From Sipunculus nudus (Eukaryota > Annelida > Sipuncula > Golfingiida > Sipunculidae), in the NCBI GenBank assembly GCA_026874595.1, contig CM049310.1, forward strand, positions 35,729,558 to 35,793,557: a stretch of 64,000 nt of DNA, written 5' to 3'. Below, in pieces: positions 1 through 13,300 of the stretch; the first letter of the stretch is position 1; each line of letters begins with the position of its first letter. The notes under the pieces were generated by a model, which was not told the origin of the DNA, did no database searches, and saw only the letters and a list, made by a program, of their open reading frames with translations. Made by a program: the position numbers and the translations under genes.

Positions 1-1225
1 ATTTTAACCAAAGGCAGATTAACAAATGGACACTGTGCAAACATGGTTGCAGGTGGCGCCACCTTTTGTTGTGTATGTTATAAAGCTATCCCAGGGCTAC
101 ATTTGTGTAAAATTTTTTCCGGATCGGTCATACGGTTCCCCAGATATATGGGTTTATGTGTGGAGCTTTAATGTGAATGTAGGTGGCGCCACCTGTCATA
201 AAATCAAGAAAGCAATCTAGGATGTATATGCATGCCAACTTTTAGGTGAATTAGTCAAACCACTGCAGAGATATGAGTGATTTTAACCCCAGGCAGATGA
301 ACAAATGGACACTGTGCAAACATGGTTGCAGGTGGCGCCACCTTTTGTTGTGTATGTTATAAAGCTATCCCAGGGCTACATTTGTGTAAAAAATTTTTCC
401 GGATCGGTCAAACGGTTCCCGAGATATATGGGTTTATGTGTGGAGCGTTAACGTGAATGTAGGTGGCGCCACCTGTCATAAAATCAAGAAAGCTATCTAG
501 GATGTATACGCATGCCGAATTTTAGGTGAATTAGTCAAACCACTGCAGAGATATGAGTGATTTTAACCCGAGGCAGATGAACAGATGGACACTGTGCAAA
601 CATGGTTGCAGGTGGCGCCACCTTTTGTTGTGTATGTTATAAAGCTATCCCAGGGCTACATTTGTGTAAAATTTTTTTCCGGATCGGTCAAACGGTTCCC
701 GAGATATATGGGTTTATGTGTGGAGCGGTAACGTGAATGTAGGTGGCGCCACCTGTCATAAAATCGAGAAAGCTATCTAGGATGTATACGCATGCCGAAT
801 TTTTGGTGAATTAGTCAAACCACTGCAGAGATATGAGTGATTTTAACCCCAGGCAGATGAACAGATGGACACTGTGCAAACATGGTTGCAGGTGGCGCCA
901 CCTTTAGTTGTGTATTTTATAAAGCTATCCCAGGGCTACATTTGTGTAAAAAATTTTTCCGGATCGGTCAAACGGTTCCCGAGATATATGGGTTTATGTG
1001 TGGAAACAGACGCACAAACGGACGCTGGGCAGAGACGAAAGGTCAGAGGTCAAGGTCACTTGGTTAGGCACCAGTTCACATGTGACCCAATAATTTGTGT
1101 AAGTTTCGGAAAAATCTGTCCAGTAGTCTCAGAGGAGTTCTCCGGAAACGAACGCGGCGGCGGCGGCGGCGGGGGAACCCGGTCAAAAACATAGTATCCG
1201 CAAAACTTCGTTTTGGCGGATACAA
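1..1225 (+). repeat. Hairpin-ended element with 280-bp tandem monomers (family 1)
   Basis: Nearly four copies of a 279-280 bp unit occupy 1-1005; the first is cut by the window edge. Corresponding points fall at 26, 305, 585 and 865. Each unit carries the perfect 12-bp palindrome GGTGGCGCCACC twice (52, 182, 331, 462, 611, 742, 891), spaced alternately about 130 and 149 bp, so the unit is itself two diverged half-units. After the last unit come a unique tail, a CGG run (1155-1171) and a hairpin at 1194-1223 whose arms are GTATCCGCAAAAC and GTTTTGGCGGATAC. The layout, a tandem core followed by a 3' hairpin, resembles the satellite-bearing Helitron-like/pearl elements of bivalves; this is inference. 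It lies in the UBR4 intron after exon 25. Confidence 0.75.
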
Positions 1226-1334
1226 TAATGAGAATACTAATTTTTACTTTAATAACAGTGATATCACAAGACCATGCAAATGCCATTATTTTGACAAATA
1301 ACAGAGACATTAGTAGCAAAAAATGAATACTAAC

Positions 1335-1426
1335 TTAATGTACAGCATGTACTCTTCAATCAACAGGAATGTGGCTGGCAGAAAGTCTGTAGCGATGCTC
1401 ATGGCCTTGTGTGGGTCTGTGTCCAC
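1335..1426 (-). CDS. UBR4: UBR4 exon 25 (last in window)
   Basis: Begins after a TTGTAG acceptor and ends before a GTTAGT donor, 92 nt, phase 0 to 2. It encodes VDTDPHKAMSIATDFLPATF and continues into LLIEEYMLYI, matching the TDPHKSSEITKNLLPATLQL segment of vertebrate UBR4. The gene continues off the left edge. Confidence 0.85.
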
Positions 1427-4400
1427 CTACAAGGGATTGTACATTATTTGAGCATTATATAACCAATAATATTTTTTTACACATGTAATTGACATGTTTT
1501 CCATACAAATGACTTTGTGATAACATTATGGCATAAATAAGACACAGGCAGATGTATAACTCATAAATTTTACGATCATACACTTTACCCACTGTCCCAT
1601 CTACATTATATATCAAAGGGGACAAAGTGACTGTTCTAAATCTGAGCGATGGATATTGTGGATCTGAAAAAGTTTAAAACTGACAATTCTCTTCTCTCAA
1701 TGGTTAGAACATTCTTGGCATTGTGCAACTTCACTGGTGGCATTACCCAGCAAACAGTGCCATAGAAAGCAGTGGTTAAATGGAATGAATTTCAGATGAG
1801 TGTATCATGAACACTGCCTAAGGAGTGCAGACAGATACACAATGGTGGAAACTGGAAAGTAAACACCCTCTAACTCTTACCATGGATTTAGTGAAAAGGT
1901 CATCCAGTGCCACCTGTACTTTAGCGATGACGGCATCGAGCATCATGACTGTGAACATGGTTGGGAGTGAGTGCTGGGGTATGATGTCTCCTCGAGCTGC
2001 CAGAGGCATCACCGAGATCTGTAACACATGATAATCAGGGATGCAGGTTTGACAGTATCATAACACCAACATACACCGACAACATTACAATACCTTGATA
2101 CCTCTACCATTAAAACATTTATGATATATCAATATTTTATCATATGTCATTAAAGTTTTTAGAACTGAATTAAAATGCATTTTTCATAACTATTTAAAAC
2201 ATATTTCAATTTTATGTAAATTCACTCATTTATATACATTTTCATATTTTCCATTACTTGAATAATGTATCAAACTATATTAGTATTTAACTTCCATCAA
2301 ATTACATATAAGTTTTACATACACTCAACCTGATTATATTTACTTCTTAACCGTGCTCAGCCAAATTCTAAGGTCCATTATCTTTTACAATAACAAAGCA
2401 TGAGCCACTGTGTTATTGGCTGTAGCCTAATTGCCTCCAAAAGGAGGGTATGTCTTCATTCCCATTTGTGTGTGTGTGTTAGTGTGTGTGCATGTTTGTT
2501 CCCAACATAACTCACAACAAAATCATGAAATTTTCAGGGGATTTCAGGAATTAGTCAATGAAGAAACAATAGATTTTAGTGTCGATCCAGCACATGATCT
2601 TGATTCAGGAGTACCATATCCCAGAATATTCACAAATGCACAATCACTTGTCCATTAATGAACCTGGAAAAAGAGGCCCAATAAGTGAAATTTTAGTGAC
2701 TACAAACACGGTTTTGGGAGTATCCCACAATAGTGACTCCTACAAGACAGAGACTTGCATTCTTGTTTACTTTCCTTCCAATAAAAATACTTAAAAAGAT
2801 AGTCACATTTATTTTATATTCTACCTTTTAAATATCTCCTAATGGGCAGTTCTAACATCAAGGCTTTAGGCATAATGAGGCATCCTTCAAGATGTTTATA
2901 AATAAGTTCTGGTCCATGTGAAAAGTTTTGTCAGTTTTCACCTCCAAGTCACTCACCTCTCCTTGAATGTAGTTCAGGACAAGCTTGACATCAAATAAGA
3001 CTGTGTTGGTGACAGTGGATACTCTTGTCACAAGGAAGCTGGCATCTTGAGTTGTCATACCCTGTCTAACCAGACAGTCCTGGCACAAAAATAATCAATA
3101 GTAACAATACCCTTTTTACAACTTAATAACAGTTACATATAATAGTTATAAAAATCTCCATCTGAGGTGTTCTCACTATGATCCTTTTGTACTATTTTAC
3201 ACACTAGAATACCAATTTTGACTCTGCTAAACCTGTTTATATCATGTCCACAGAGGTACACTGAATTTAAGTTAGCCACTCTTGTGTAGTCTGTATGTAT
3301 CAAAGCTGGAGTAATCCTGCGAAACATTGACTGAAGTATTATTACGTGTTCAACAAAATTTATAAAAACAAAAAAGAATGTACAACCTTGGTTGTTATAA
3401 CCTGAGGTGTCAATTTATATCCAGTTTATCATCCAAGGAAATGCAGTAATAATGCTTTCCTATGTTGTTTTAGTTACTATATGACCAAGACCTGCACATT
3501 ATTGATAACATCACAATTTCTCATTTGTAGCATGTGATCAAATTGTACAATTCATGTAAAATAACAATAAAGCAAAAACTTTGTATCCGAGCCCACATTT
3601 ATTTAAACAATTTGGCTATCCCCGGATATTTTTTTAATGTTTAAGGGAATGGGGTTGTATTATGGCTCACCTTGGCCCAAACAGAGAATGCCTTGTGTCC
3701 AAGCCTTGATGCCCAGCGTAGTGTGTGCATCACCATGGCGGGCATGTTGGGCACTGTGCCAGATTCCAGGGTCATCAAGTACTGTGTTGATGGAGGAAGG
3801 CAGGCCAGCAGCCGCCAAGTGACATGGAAATGGTAGTGCAGTGCACAGGCCTCCTGTAATATAAAATATACACAGTCATATACTCACAGAACAATATCAA
3901 GTATGCATAGCAGTATATGAAATCCTTACAACACATTACAATGCAATCACTGGAGCATGGAATTGATTCATATGCTTATTTGTGAATAAATTTCAAGGAC
4001 ATAACAAGAATTTTTAAGACTTTAAATCTGATCTTTCTGTAAGACTTGTAGTTTTTTTACTTGTACTTAATAAAGCACATAATTTAATGCATTCCCATAT
4101 TTTCAGACTAAACAAGATTGAGGCAATCAAACTGGTAAAAGAACTGTTCAATATATACACAGAACTGGCTAGCAGACATGTATAGGAAGAACGAAGGGTC
4201 TCTGCTTTCCATTCTGGGAATTTTCTAGGATTTCAAAGAAATTTAACTTTATCCTCAATCTAAACTAAAACACTTGAACAGTTTTCCAGGATTTCGTGCA
4301 CATTGTTTATGCAAGAAGTGAACTTTTCATCTAAAGCAAGCAAAAAAACCTTGACAAATGACTAAAATTTTTTAAATTTACAGTATTTTTGTACAGTCAA

Positions 4401-7400
4401 CTTACTAGTGCTGAGCAACGGTGACCCAGGTCCAGCCTTGAGCCCATTAGGAGCAGGGAGATACAGGCACTGTAGAGGCTATTGTAGCTCAAGACATCAG
4501 GGTTACCCAGCAGGAAGCTACAGGCCTGTAACAGCCATGTATTGCATGTCATAAACCAGAAAAGCTTGCATGATTAACCAATACATCAATACATCAATCA
4601 TTGAAACTAGACAAATATGGTTATCAATGGCTCTGACAGGAATTTATTTCTTTATACAGGTATATTCTTCAAAACTGGTATTAAACCAATGATATTCTGT
4701 TTCATATTTTATCTGTATTCTACAGATACTGTTTAACAGCTAAAAGCTCCAACAGGATATAGAGGCATTATAATTGTCCTCACATTTTCCATGAGAGATA
4801 TCTTTGATTTCTTACAATGAATTTTATAAGCTTATATAGGTGTACAATCTTACTACACCAAAAATATGCAATCCTTTCAGAGTCAAGAGTATTATCTGTA
4901 TAAGTCTTTGAGCTTTGTCTAGTCATAATCCTGATTGGCATTTGCTTAAGCCCAAATCCTGACCAAGTTTATGGTTTCTCATCATCCTGATAAGCAATTG
5001 ACCAGAGATGAAGATCTGGGTTAAAATATATTGACTGTACATTCATATATATATATATATTGTGTGATGTGACTGACCAGGCCATCCACTTTGGGGACAT
5101 CTTGAGAGCTGTAATCTGAGGGACTAAGGTTGTAGAACCGTGGCTTCATACTGTCCTGGTTGCCATTTAAAATGAAGGTAGTGTTCAATGTTTGATCTGC
5201 TTCAGCTGGAATAAAAAATGAATATTTAATAATATTCATTCCTCTCTGCTGTCATAACTGATTACATAATGATGGTCCAATGCTTATAAAATAAAGCAAT
5301 AAGGTAAGTGGTACTTAATGCAAAAGTCAATTTGTGATGATGTTTGAAGACTATCTCATGAAATGAATAAACCTGCACACATAAGAATAGGACAATTACA
5401 GAGAGACTGTGATACATACAAGATTAAGGGTATGCAGACTGCTACATATTAAGTTATTGAAAACTGGGAAAATATGGAGGGACTGTGTGATTTCATGTGA
5501 AATGGACCAGTTGAACTGAACAGTATGAACTGAGCAATGACAGGGTACAGAAGGGATGAAGACATATAATACTGTGGGTGACATCACACAGCTGAATTTA
5601 TTTCCTGTTTACCTTGTTCATAGTAAATGCACTGCAGGCTTCACACAGTGCAATTATTTCCTGTATATTCAACAGAATGATGTGCTACAATTTCATACAA
5701 TTTGCTGCCATAATATTAAAGAGCTCCTTGAAGGGACAACACAGTTCCCTGCAACTGTTTGTGAAAGACATACTTGTTTAAAAGAGGTACAATAGTCTGC
5801 CAATGCTGATGATTTACTGCCACAATTCAACATACATTATGACTGAAAACTACTGTATATTTGATACCCTACAATATGTGAAGAGACATCCACAACTTTT
5901 TAACATGACCAAACCCTATGATTTGCTATAATCTTCTGTGATTATGTGCCCTACAAATTGTAAAGACATACTTATCGTGGATGCTCTAACATGCAGTAAT
6001 TCCCTTTGATTTTTTAATACTTTGTAGAAAATCACTATAAATTATAGCAAATCACTCCATGTGAGACCTTCTCTACACTTGAAATCTCGAGGGCTGTTCC
6101 ATAAAAAGTAAAATCAGTGCCTCAACTTGGTTTTCATGCTATCCTACCTTTGTTGAGCTGGTTGATTTTCTGACTTTTCCTGTAGTTTTCTTCGACCTCG
6201 TTACAAGGGAAGTGTGTTTTGAAGATGTTATCCGAAAGTCCTCTAGCAGCGCTTCCGGCCACAAAACAACCGTAGAGATTCCACTGGACCTGGTCCATGA
6301 GGGCTGCGGGCGGGTCGTAGAAGTTGTGCAGCAGGTAGTCCAAGATGAGCACCATCCTCGTCACAGGGAGTAAAGGGGTCTCGTGAGAATCAGGGCTGTC
6401 ACTGTAAAACAGTGGTGAAATGTTCTATGGTAAACTGATCTAACTAAATAACAAGGGACCCATGGGTCACGGCGCTCAGCTGTTATATATGATAAAAAAT
6501 TTGATTTGGGAAAGAGGCACATGCTTGTTTTGTGTGGTAATAAATATAAGCTTTATTATGAGTTGTTGGTGTTTAGCTTATGTATGATTTTGATAGTATC
6601 TTTGGAGACAGGGAAGAGGATTGATTTCATTTATTTTATTAACAAATGGAGTACTATTGTCACACAGATTTTGACTTGGCCATATAACTTATAAGCAGCA
6701 CATATTATAAAAGAGTTTAACTATTTATTAAAATTTAATAACAAATATTGTGCCAATATAATTTTTATTTCAAAAAAATATTACGAAAATCATGATTTTT
6801 TTAAATAAAATATAACTGAAATGATTATTGAAATAATATTATAGAATATATTCATGAATGCATTCATGAATACATTTTGAAAGTATCTGCACTGGTATTC
6901 AAATACTTTCATTTTTACCTGAATTCCCATTCTTATGCAATAAAATTTTTTAATGCAGTACATATTCATATTTGTATTCAAATACATTTGCAAAGCATTT
7001 GCACCATGTCTAGTATTTTTTCAGTTTTAGCCAAACAAAGATGTTGAGAATCCAGAATATACAAAATTCACAAATTTAAACAATGATCATAAGTACCTGG
7101 TTTTATTGCTTTTATTTATATAAAAAAAATAAATGTAATATATTCACTTTGGACTACTTTCACATCAATCTACACACTAGACACAGTAGGAATCTAGATA
7201 AATATTATCAACTGCATCTTTGTCTATCATTTATTTCCTTCATATGATCCCTAATGATTAGTATTGAATAATATGATTTATTTTTTTATCATTAAAATTT
7301 CACTGAAAAATACCATAGGTGACTGCATGGTGTTATTTGGAATAACATTGACATTGACATTCTATCCATCCATACAAGATTCCTACATCATCAGTAACTG

Positions 7401-10160
7401 CAAGTTAATTTTCTGTTACTCATCAACTAACAAATTCCTTTTCTACTAATTTTCTTTAATTTGTTATAAAAAAAACAATACAAAATTATTAATTTATTGT
7501 TTATTGTTATGTTGTTTTTCAAAACAACTACTAGATGAGTTGGGTTGAACACCTGGATCAACTGTGGCTGGGCATTAGCTGCCTGGCTGCCCCAGTGTAT
7601 GCTTCGCTCAAGCATGCATACTCTGATGAAAGGTCAACAAGGTCAACATACAGGTGACTGAAGAGGGGCTGGATGTGTGCATGATATGAAAATTATATCA
7701 ACAGTGCTCTCAGGAAACAAACCTGCCATGGTCAAAGTTGGGCAAAATTTAAGGTACTAATTTTATATTTATACTAATAACTTATAAAATTTGAAAAATT
7801 CAGAACTAATTTTTGGTATTCAATTGAACCTTGATTAAATAATGTTACATCCCTGACAAAAAATCTCTAGCTTCAGCAATCCTCTTGTTAAGGGAGTAAA
7901 TACATTTCTTGATTTTTTAAAAAGTGCATTATGTTGGGGCCCATAACTTAAAACAATTACGCAATACTGACATCATTTCTGGCATGTGCATAGCGAATGT
8001 ATAGAAAAATATGTATATTATATATGATCAAAGTCAGATCAGTGGTTTTGATATTAGGCAGTCTTACAGTGTAACAATGGGTTTTAAATGGAAAAATGAA
8101 GTTTTTCATTAATATTTCAAAGAAATTAAGTCCTAGTGATAAAATTCTTGGCATGGTAGGGGATTTTGGAGACATCTAACTGTATGCTAAATTAAAGGAA
8201 CTTAGAGCTGAAGCTGGGGAGCTGAGCTCTAGCAAACTGCATAACACTAGCTTGATGTAAACTTGATGTGACATGGTGCTTGAAAACTTGAATAAAATCT
8301 ACAGTTTTTGATCAATTGGTTTCAAAGTTTTGGTGTTAACAGACAAAATGCTAACAAAAACATGCTGTGAAAATTAAATCCACAGTACTAATAGGCAAAA
8401 AACGTGCCATGGTCAAATTTGGGCAAAATTTAAGGTACCAAATTTATATTTTTGCCAATATTTAAAAAATTTAAACAGATTTTGATCTAATTTTTGGTAT
8501 ACAATTAAATTTTGATCAATTAAAGTTGTATTACTGAAAAAAAAGCCCCTACCTTTAACACTTTTGGCCTTAAGTGACCAAATATCTTTCCTGATTTTTT
8601 TACAAAGTCCATTATGTTTGGGCCCATAACTTTTTTAAATTAAATAATACTGACTTAATTTCTGGCATGTACATAGGAACTATATAGAGGAATATTTATT
8701 GTAAATATGAAGAAAACCAGATGAGTGGTTTTGATATTGGGCAGTCCTGAAGTGTGAAAATAGATTTCTAATAAAAAACAAGGGACCCATGGGTCACGGC
8801 GCTCAGCTGATCATGATTGGACTATAAATGTATCACCATTGTTATACTATATTGAGTAGAAAAAGCTTATGAATATCATGGTCATCACTCATGTTGGGCT
8901 TTTATAAAGGAATATAATATAATATGTGAGTAAATGATATATGAAATAATCTGACTGATGGATTAATATGGAGTAAAATATAGTGGTTTATTTTTTTATT
9001 TATTTGGGAGGGGTCGAAAAAAAAAACAATTTATTTGAGCAAATATGAATTCAATGACAGTATACTAAGCAGTGGTATAATGATGATAAGGCTATTTGTT
9101 GAAGGATCTATAGTGTATGGAAAACTGCAAGATTTCAATTTGACAGATACAAGGTTATGAAAAACTATGCTGATGAGGGGATTTATGAATTTGTGACTGT
9201 ATGACATGATATCTTGACAAGATCGGTCTTGACAAGGTACAATATTTTGATGACCCTCACGTCTACATATTACATAATATTGACATAATTTCTGGCATGT
9301 ACATAGGTACCTATGGACAAATGGTCAACAGTACTGAACCACCTAGAAGGTTAAAATATTAAAAATATGATGAAATGTAGATAAAGTTTGAGAGGAATAG
9401 GTAATTTGGGCCATGGTTGGTTTATATGATTGAAGAAAATGTTGCAAATAATATTTGAGATCTGATCATGCCTTTCCATTGGTTACATTTTTGATAAGCT
9501 GTTGACAGTTCAACAGTTTACACATTTGTCTGATGAGATCCAATTTATTTGGTAAACCTTTTTTTATCAATTTTATGATATGTATACAGTTGCCATAACG
9601 TCCCCACTCCACAGGTGCAATGACTTGATTGGGGGGGGGGGGGTGTTGTGTTATGATCAGAGTTACAACGCCTCTGTCTCTCTGTAGATATTTTCTTTAA
9701 TTATTAAATTTTATGCTATAGCCATAGAACTATTGTTCACAGTGCCAAGGAGCAAAGCCTCAGTGGGATGAAGAAGGGGATGGTGAGAGTTACAACACCC
9801 TTGCATATACATACAGGATATGAAATTTAATTCAACAGTGCTTTTAAAAAAAAAGTTTATTCATGAACATTAAATATTTAAAACAGTCAGAAAGATGGAG
9901 AAACAAAGCAAATCATTTTTTTTTCCCCATTCTACTGAGCCAATAAAAAATTAACAATATTTGCATTTATTCCTTTTTTTCATTACATAATTTTTATCCA
10001 GGTTTACGAATGTTATTATAAATTTACAGTATAACATACATGTGATTGTGAATATTTCAGTTGATTCACATTTCTAAATTGCATCAACATTTATAGCTAA
10101 TGTATCTAGTTTAAAGTACCTGTCAACAGAATGGGATGGAGGGAGGAAGGGAGGCAATAA

Positions 10161-10205
<45 letters not shown>

Positions 10206-10279
10206 ATAAAGAGAAAAAACAGAGGAGAGAGAGAGAGAGAGAGAGAAAGAGAAAGAGAGAAAGAGAGGGCTGGACTGCC

Positions 10280-10310
<31 letters not shown>

Positions 10311-13300
10311 GAGGCTCTCTGGTAATTACTGCCTGACCCATCCTGACCCAGACACTCACAGTGGCAGTAGGTCAGACCTGAAGGTGTTATGTAACTGCCC
10401 AGTACACTGCATTTATACTGACCTGATGTAAACAATGAAGACTTGGTACCTGGAAACTTGAATAAAATCTAGTTTTTGATCAATTAGTTTCAAATTTCAG
10501 ATTTTAACAGATGAAATGCTAATGTGTACATGCTGTGAAAATTAAATCCACAGCACTAACAGGAAAAATTTAAATATTTATATTTTTTTAAATGGTATCA
10601 GGAAAAAAGAAAAGTATTCTCAACTATGAAACTAATACATGTGTTAAAATTAATCCAAGGATCAAAACACCCAATATATTATACCAGGAGCAAACTGGAG
10701 TTGGGAATGTTTAATTTTATGAACTGAAATAAAGGATCAGCAATATAAATTTTGATTATTTAGCCAGTATCATGTAACAACTGATACAACCATGAGTTAT
10801 AAGTCAAACAAATTAAAATCTTTAATGAGCACTCTGATGAACATCCACACTTTCATAGCGATACATCACTTTGTGGACACAATTAAATGTGCACTTGAAT
10901 CATTGTAACCCTGGTGGTACAATACAAAATCTAAAATGTAGCATAGCCAAAAATAAAATAAAATACAGAAAATTATATCATTCATCTAGTTTATGCACCA
11001 GCTGGGAGGGGGGGGGGGGGGAGTGCAGGGCAGAGGGGAAGCCTGCTAGTAGTGGCCAAGCTCAGCCAAGGCAAGCTGCCTGGAGTGGGTTACATAATGC
11101 AAGTGAAGACTGTATTACTAGGTGGGCCACATGTAAACAACACTTGACATGGTGTATGAAAACTTGAATAAAAGCTATTCTTTTCAAACAATTCCTTTGA
11201 AATTTCAGATTTTAAAATATTGAATCCTTATGTATATATGCTGTGAAAATTAAATCAACAGTGCTTACAGGGAAAAAACGTGCCATTGCCAAAGTTGGAC
11301 AAAATTTAAGGTATTGATTTTTTATTTATGCTAATAACTTGAAAAATTTGCAAAATTTAGATCTAATTTTGGGTAAACAATTGAATCTTGATTAAACAAA
11401 GTTATATTCCTGAAAAAAAAGTCTCCAGCTTCAGCAATTCTCATGTTAAGTGAGCAAATACATTTCCTGATTTTTTAAGGAACTGCATTATATTTGGGCC
11501 CATAACTTCAAAATAATACCCAATACTAACCTAATTTTTGGTATGTGTACAGAAAATGTATGGAAAAATATGAATACTAAATATGATCAAAAACAGATCA
11601 GTGGTTTTGATATTAGGCAGCTTTGAAGTGTAACAATGGCTTTTTTATGGAAAACAGAGGTTTTTCCTTAATATCTCGAAGGAACGTAGTCATAATGACC
11701 CAATTTTCGGTATGGTTGGAGATTCTGGGGACATCTATTGGTATGCAGAATTTTGGATTCGTAGGTCCAATGGTTTTAAAATGTGCCCTGTTAACGGACG
11801 GACGGCCGGACGACGGACAAAGGACCACGACTATAGCTCAGATGACTTATAGTCAGCTGAGCTAAAAATTGAGGTTTTTCCTTAATATCTCAAAGGAACA
11901 AAGTCCTATTGACCCAATTTTCGGCATGGTAGGAGATTTTTGGGAAATCTAACTGTATGGCAAATTTCAGATTCGTAGGTCCAATGGCGTCGAAACATGC
12001 CAGTCTTACGGACGGACATCCGGACAGACGGACGGACGGACAGACAGATGGACGGACAACGGACAATGGACCACGACTATAGCTCAGATGACTTATAGTC
12101 AGCTGAGCTAAAAAGAGTTCTTCCATTATCAATTTGTGAGTGAATTGTGACATTCCATAAAAAAAATCTGTAGTCCCAATGACTAATGACCCTCATTGTG
12201 ACACTCGTGAAAGGATTTCCAAGTAGGAATTCTCTGATATTTCACAGACTTTTGGTTGTTTTTTTTTAAGGATAAATAAACATGTAAAACTCTGAATATG
12301 GCTTCTATAGTCTAATTTTACACACAAGAACCTGAATACTAGCTCTCCAATCAAGGGATACCAAACATTTTCAACCATATAACTAGCTCAGGTTGAAAAA
12401 AATGTATCTACAATTTGCTACATTTTCCAAAATGTCTCCTAGTATCTGGAAGACAGGACTGGTGGACAGTGACTGGAGGTGCTACTTACTCAGCACAGAG
12501 CTGTTCTGTGATGCTGGTGACCTGCTGACTCAACTGTAACAGCAGTGTCTTCTTCTGCAGCAGTGGCAGGCTGTGAAACAGCAACAGCAGCAGCTGAAGG
12601 TGTTCCACATTCACATCTGTAATACATGTAAGCAATATATACATAAAAACATGGTAATGGTGTATGTTTTGTGACCTCTGACCTCATTAGACATGCAGCT
12701 TTGCAGGAAACTGATCTCAGGCTAAGTACTTTTCTAGTTTAATATTCACAGTAAATTTAATCAAAATCCAATAAATTCTTGTCAAGCTTTTGCAGCTGCA
12801 ATGGAGGGTTAATGAAAGCGGAGACAATTAACAGATGAAATGCTGCCTATATACTGTATTATGTATATATAATGTAAAAAAATCTCAAATAAAGCAAGCA
12901 TGGTAATAAAGTCATTGTAAAACCTATGACAGAGAAGTTATAAACAGACAGACAAAGGCTGACAGAGATGATGGATGGATGCATCACCATGGCAACTTAT
13001 TACAGGTAACCTCAGAGAAACAGTCAAGAGTCTTACCTTCCACATTCTCCAAGTTATGTATTTCCAGTGTCAGTACAAACACAGATGCCTTCAGTGTAGT
13101 TAAGAAACGTGTCCAGATGTTGACGATGGCTGCCTCGCTCTTGCTGCGGACAAGTTCGCTCTGTCGTTCCTTCTGCTGTCGTTGAAGCAGGATGCTGCAC
13201 AGTACTGACAGTGTGCGGGGCTGGACTGTCATTGGCCAGGGGTCCTCAGCCAGAGGGTCCAAACCAAGCTCTGCCAGCAGGCAGTCCTAACAGATAACAA

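Larger units (their letters stand above)
6451..12112 (+). mobile_element. Family-2 hairpin-ended element A, split by nested copy B
   Basis: It starts ACAAGGGACCCATGGGTC (containing the palindrome GACCCATGGGTC) followed by GCTCAGCTG, and runs to 8777. It is interrupted by copy B (8778-11866) and resumes at 11867 with TTGAGG, the sequence that follows the same point in uninterrupted copy C at 17417. The 3' end has GGAC-rich runs (12008-12062) and a near-palindrome at 12080-12110 with arms TAGCTCAG and CTGAGCTA, ending CTAA. There is no transposase-like ORF, so it is probably non-autonomous. The CTAA end and terminal hairpin suggest a Helitron-like element, but the 5' end is not a typical TC start, so the class is uncertain. 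It sits in UBR4 intron 18. Confidence 0.7.

Noticed and set aside
26-1194. Repeated open frames beginning MDTVQTWLQVAPP
   Set aside because: They fall in step with the 280-bp satellite unit and change or end with unit-to-unit substitutions; no splice or protein-family support.
10106-10435. Arg/Glu or Leu/Ser-rich open frames
   Set aside because: Translation of the GA microsatellite in three frames.
11613-12153. Overlapping frames at the ends of family-2 copies (also 17318-17617 and 32275-32490) sharing similar peptides
   Set aside because: They arise from the conserved 3' end of the repeat on its minus strand; start and stop positions are not conserved and no copy has a longer frame.
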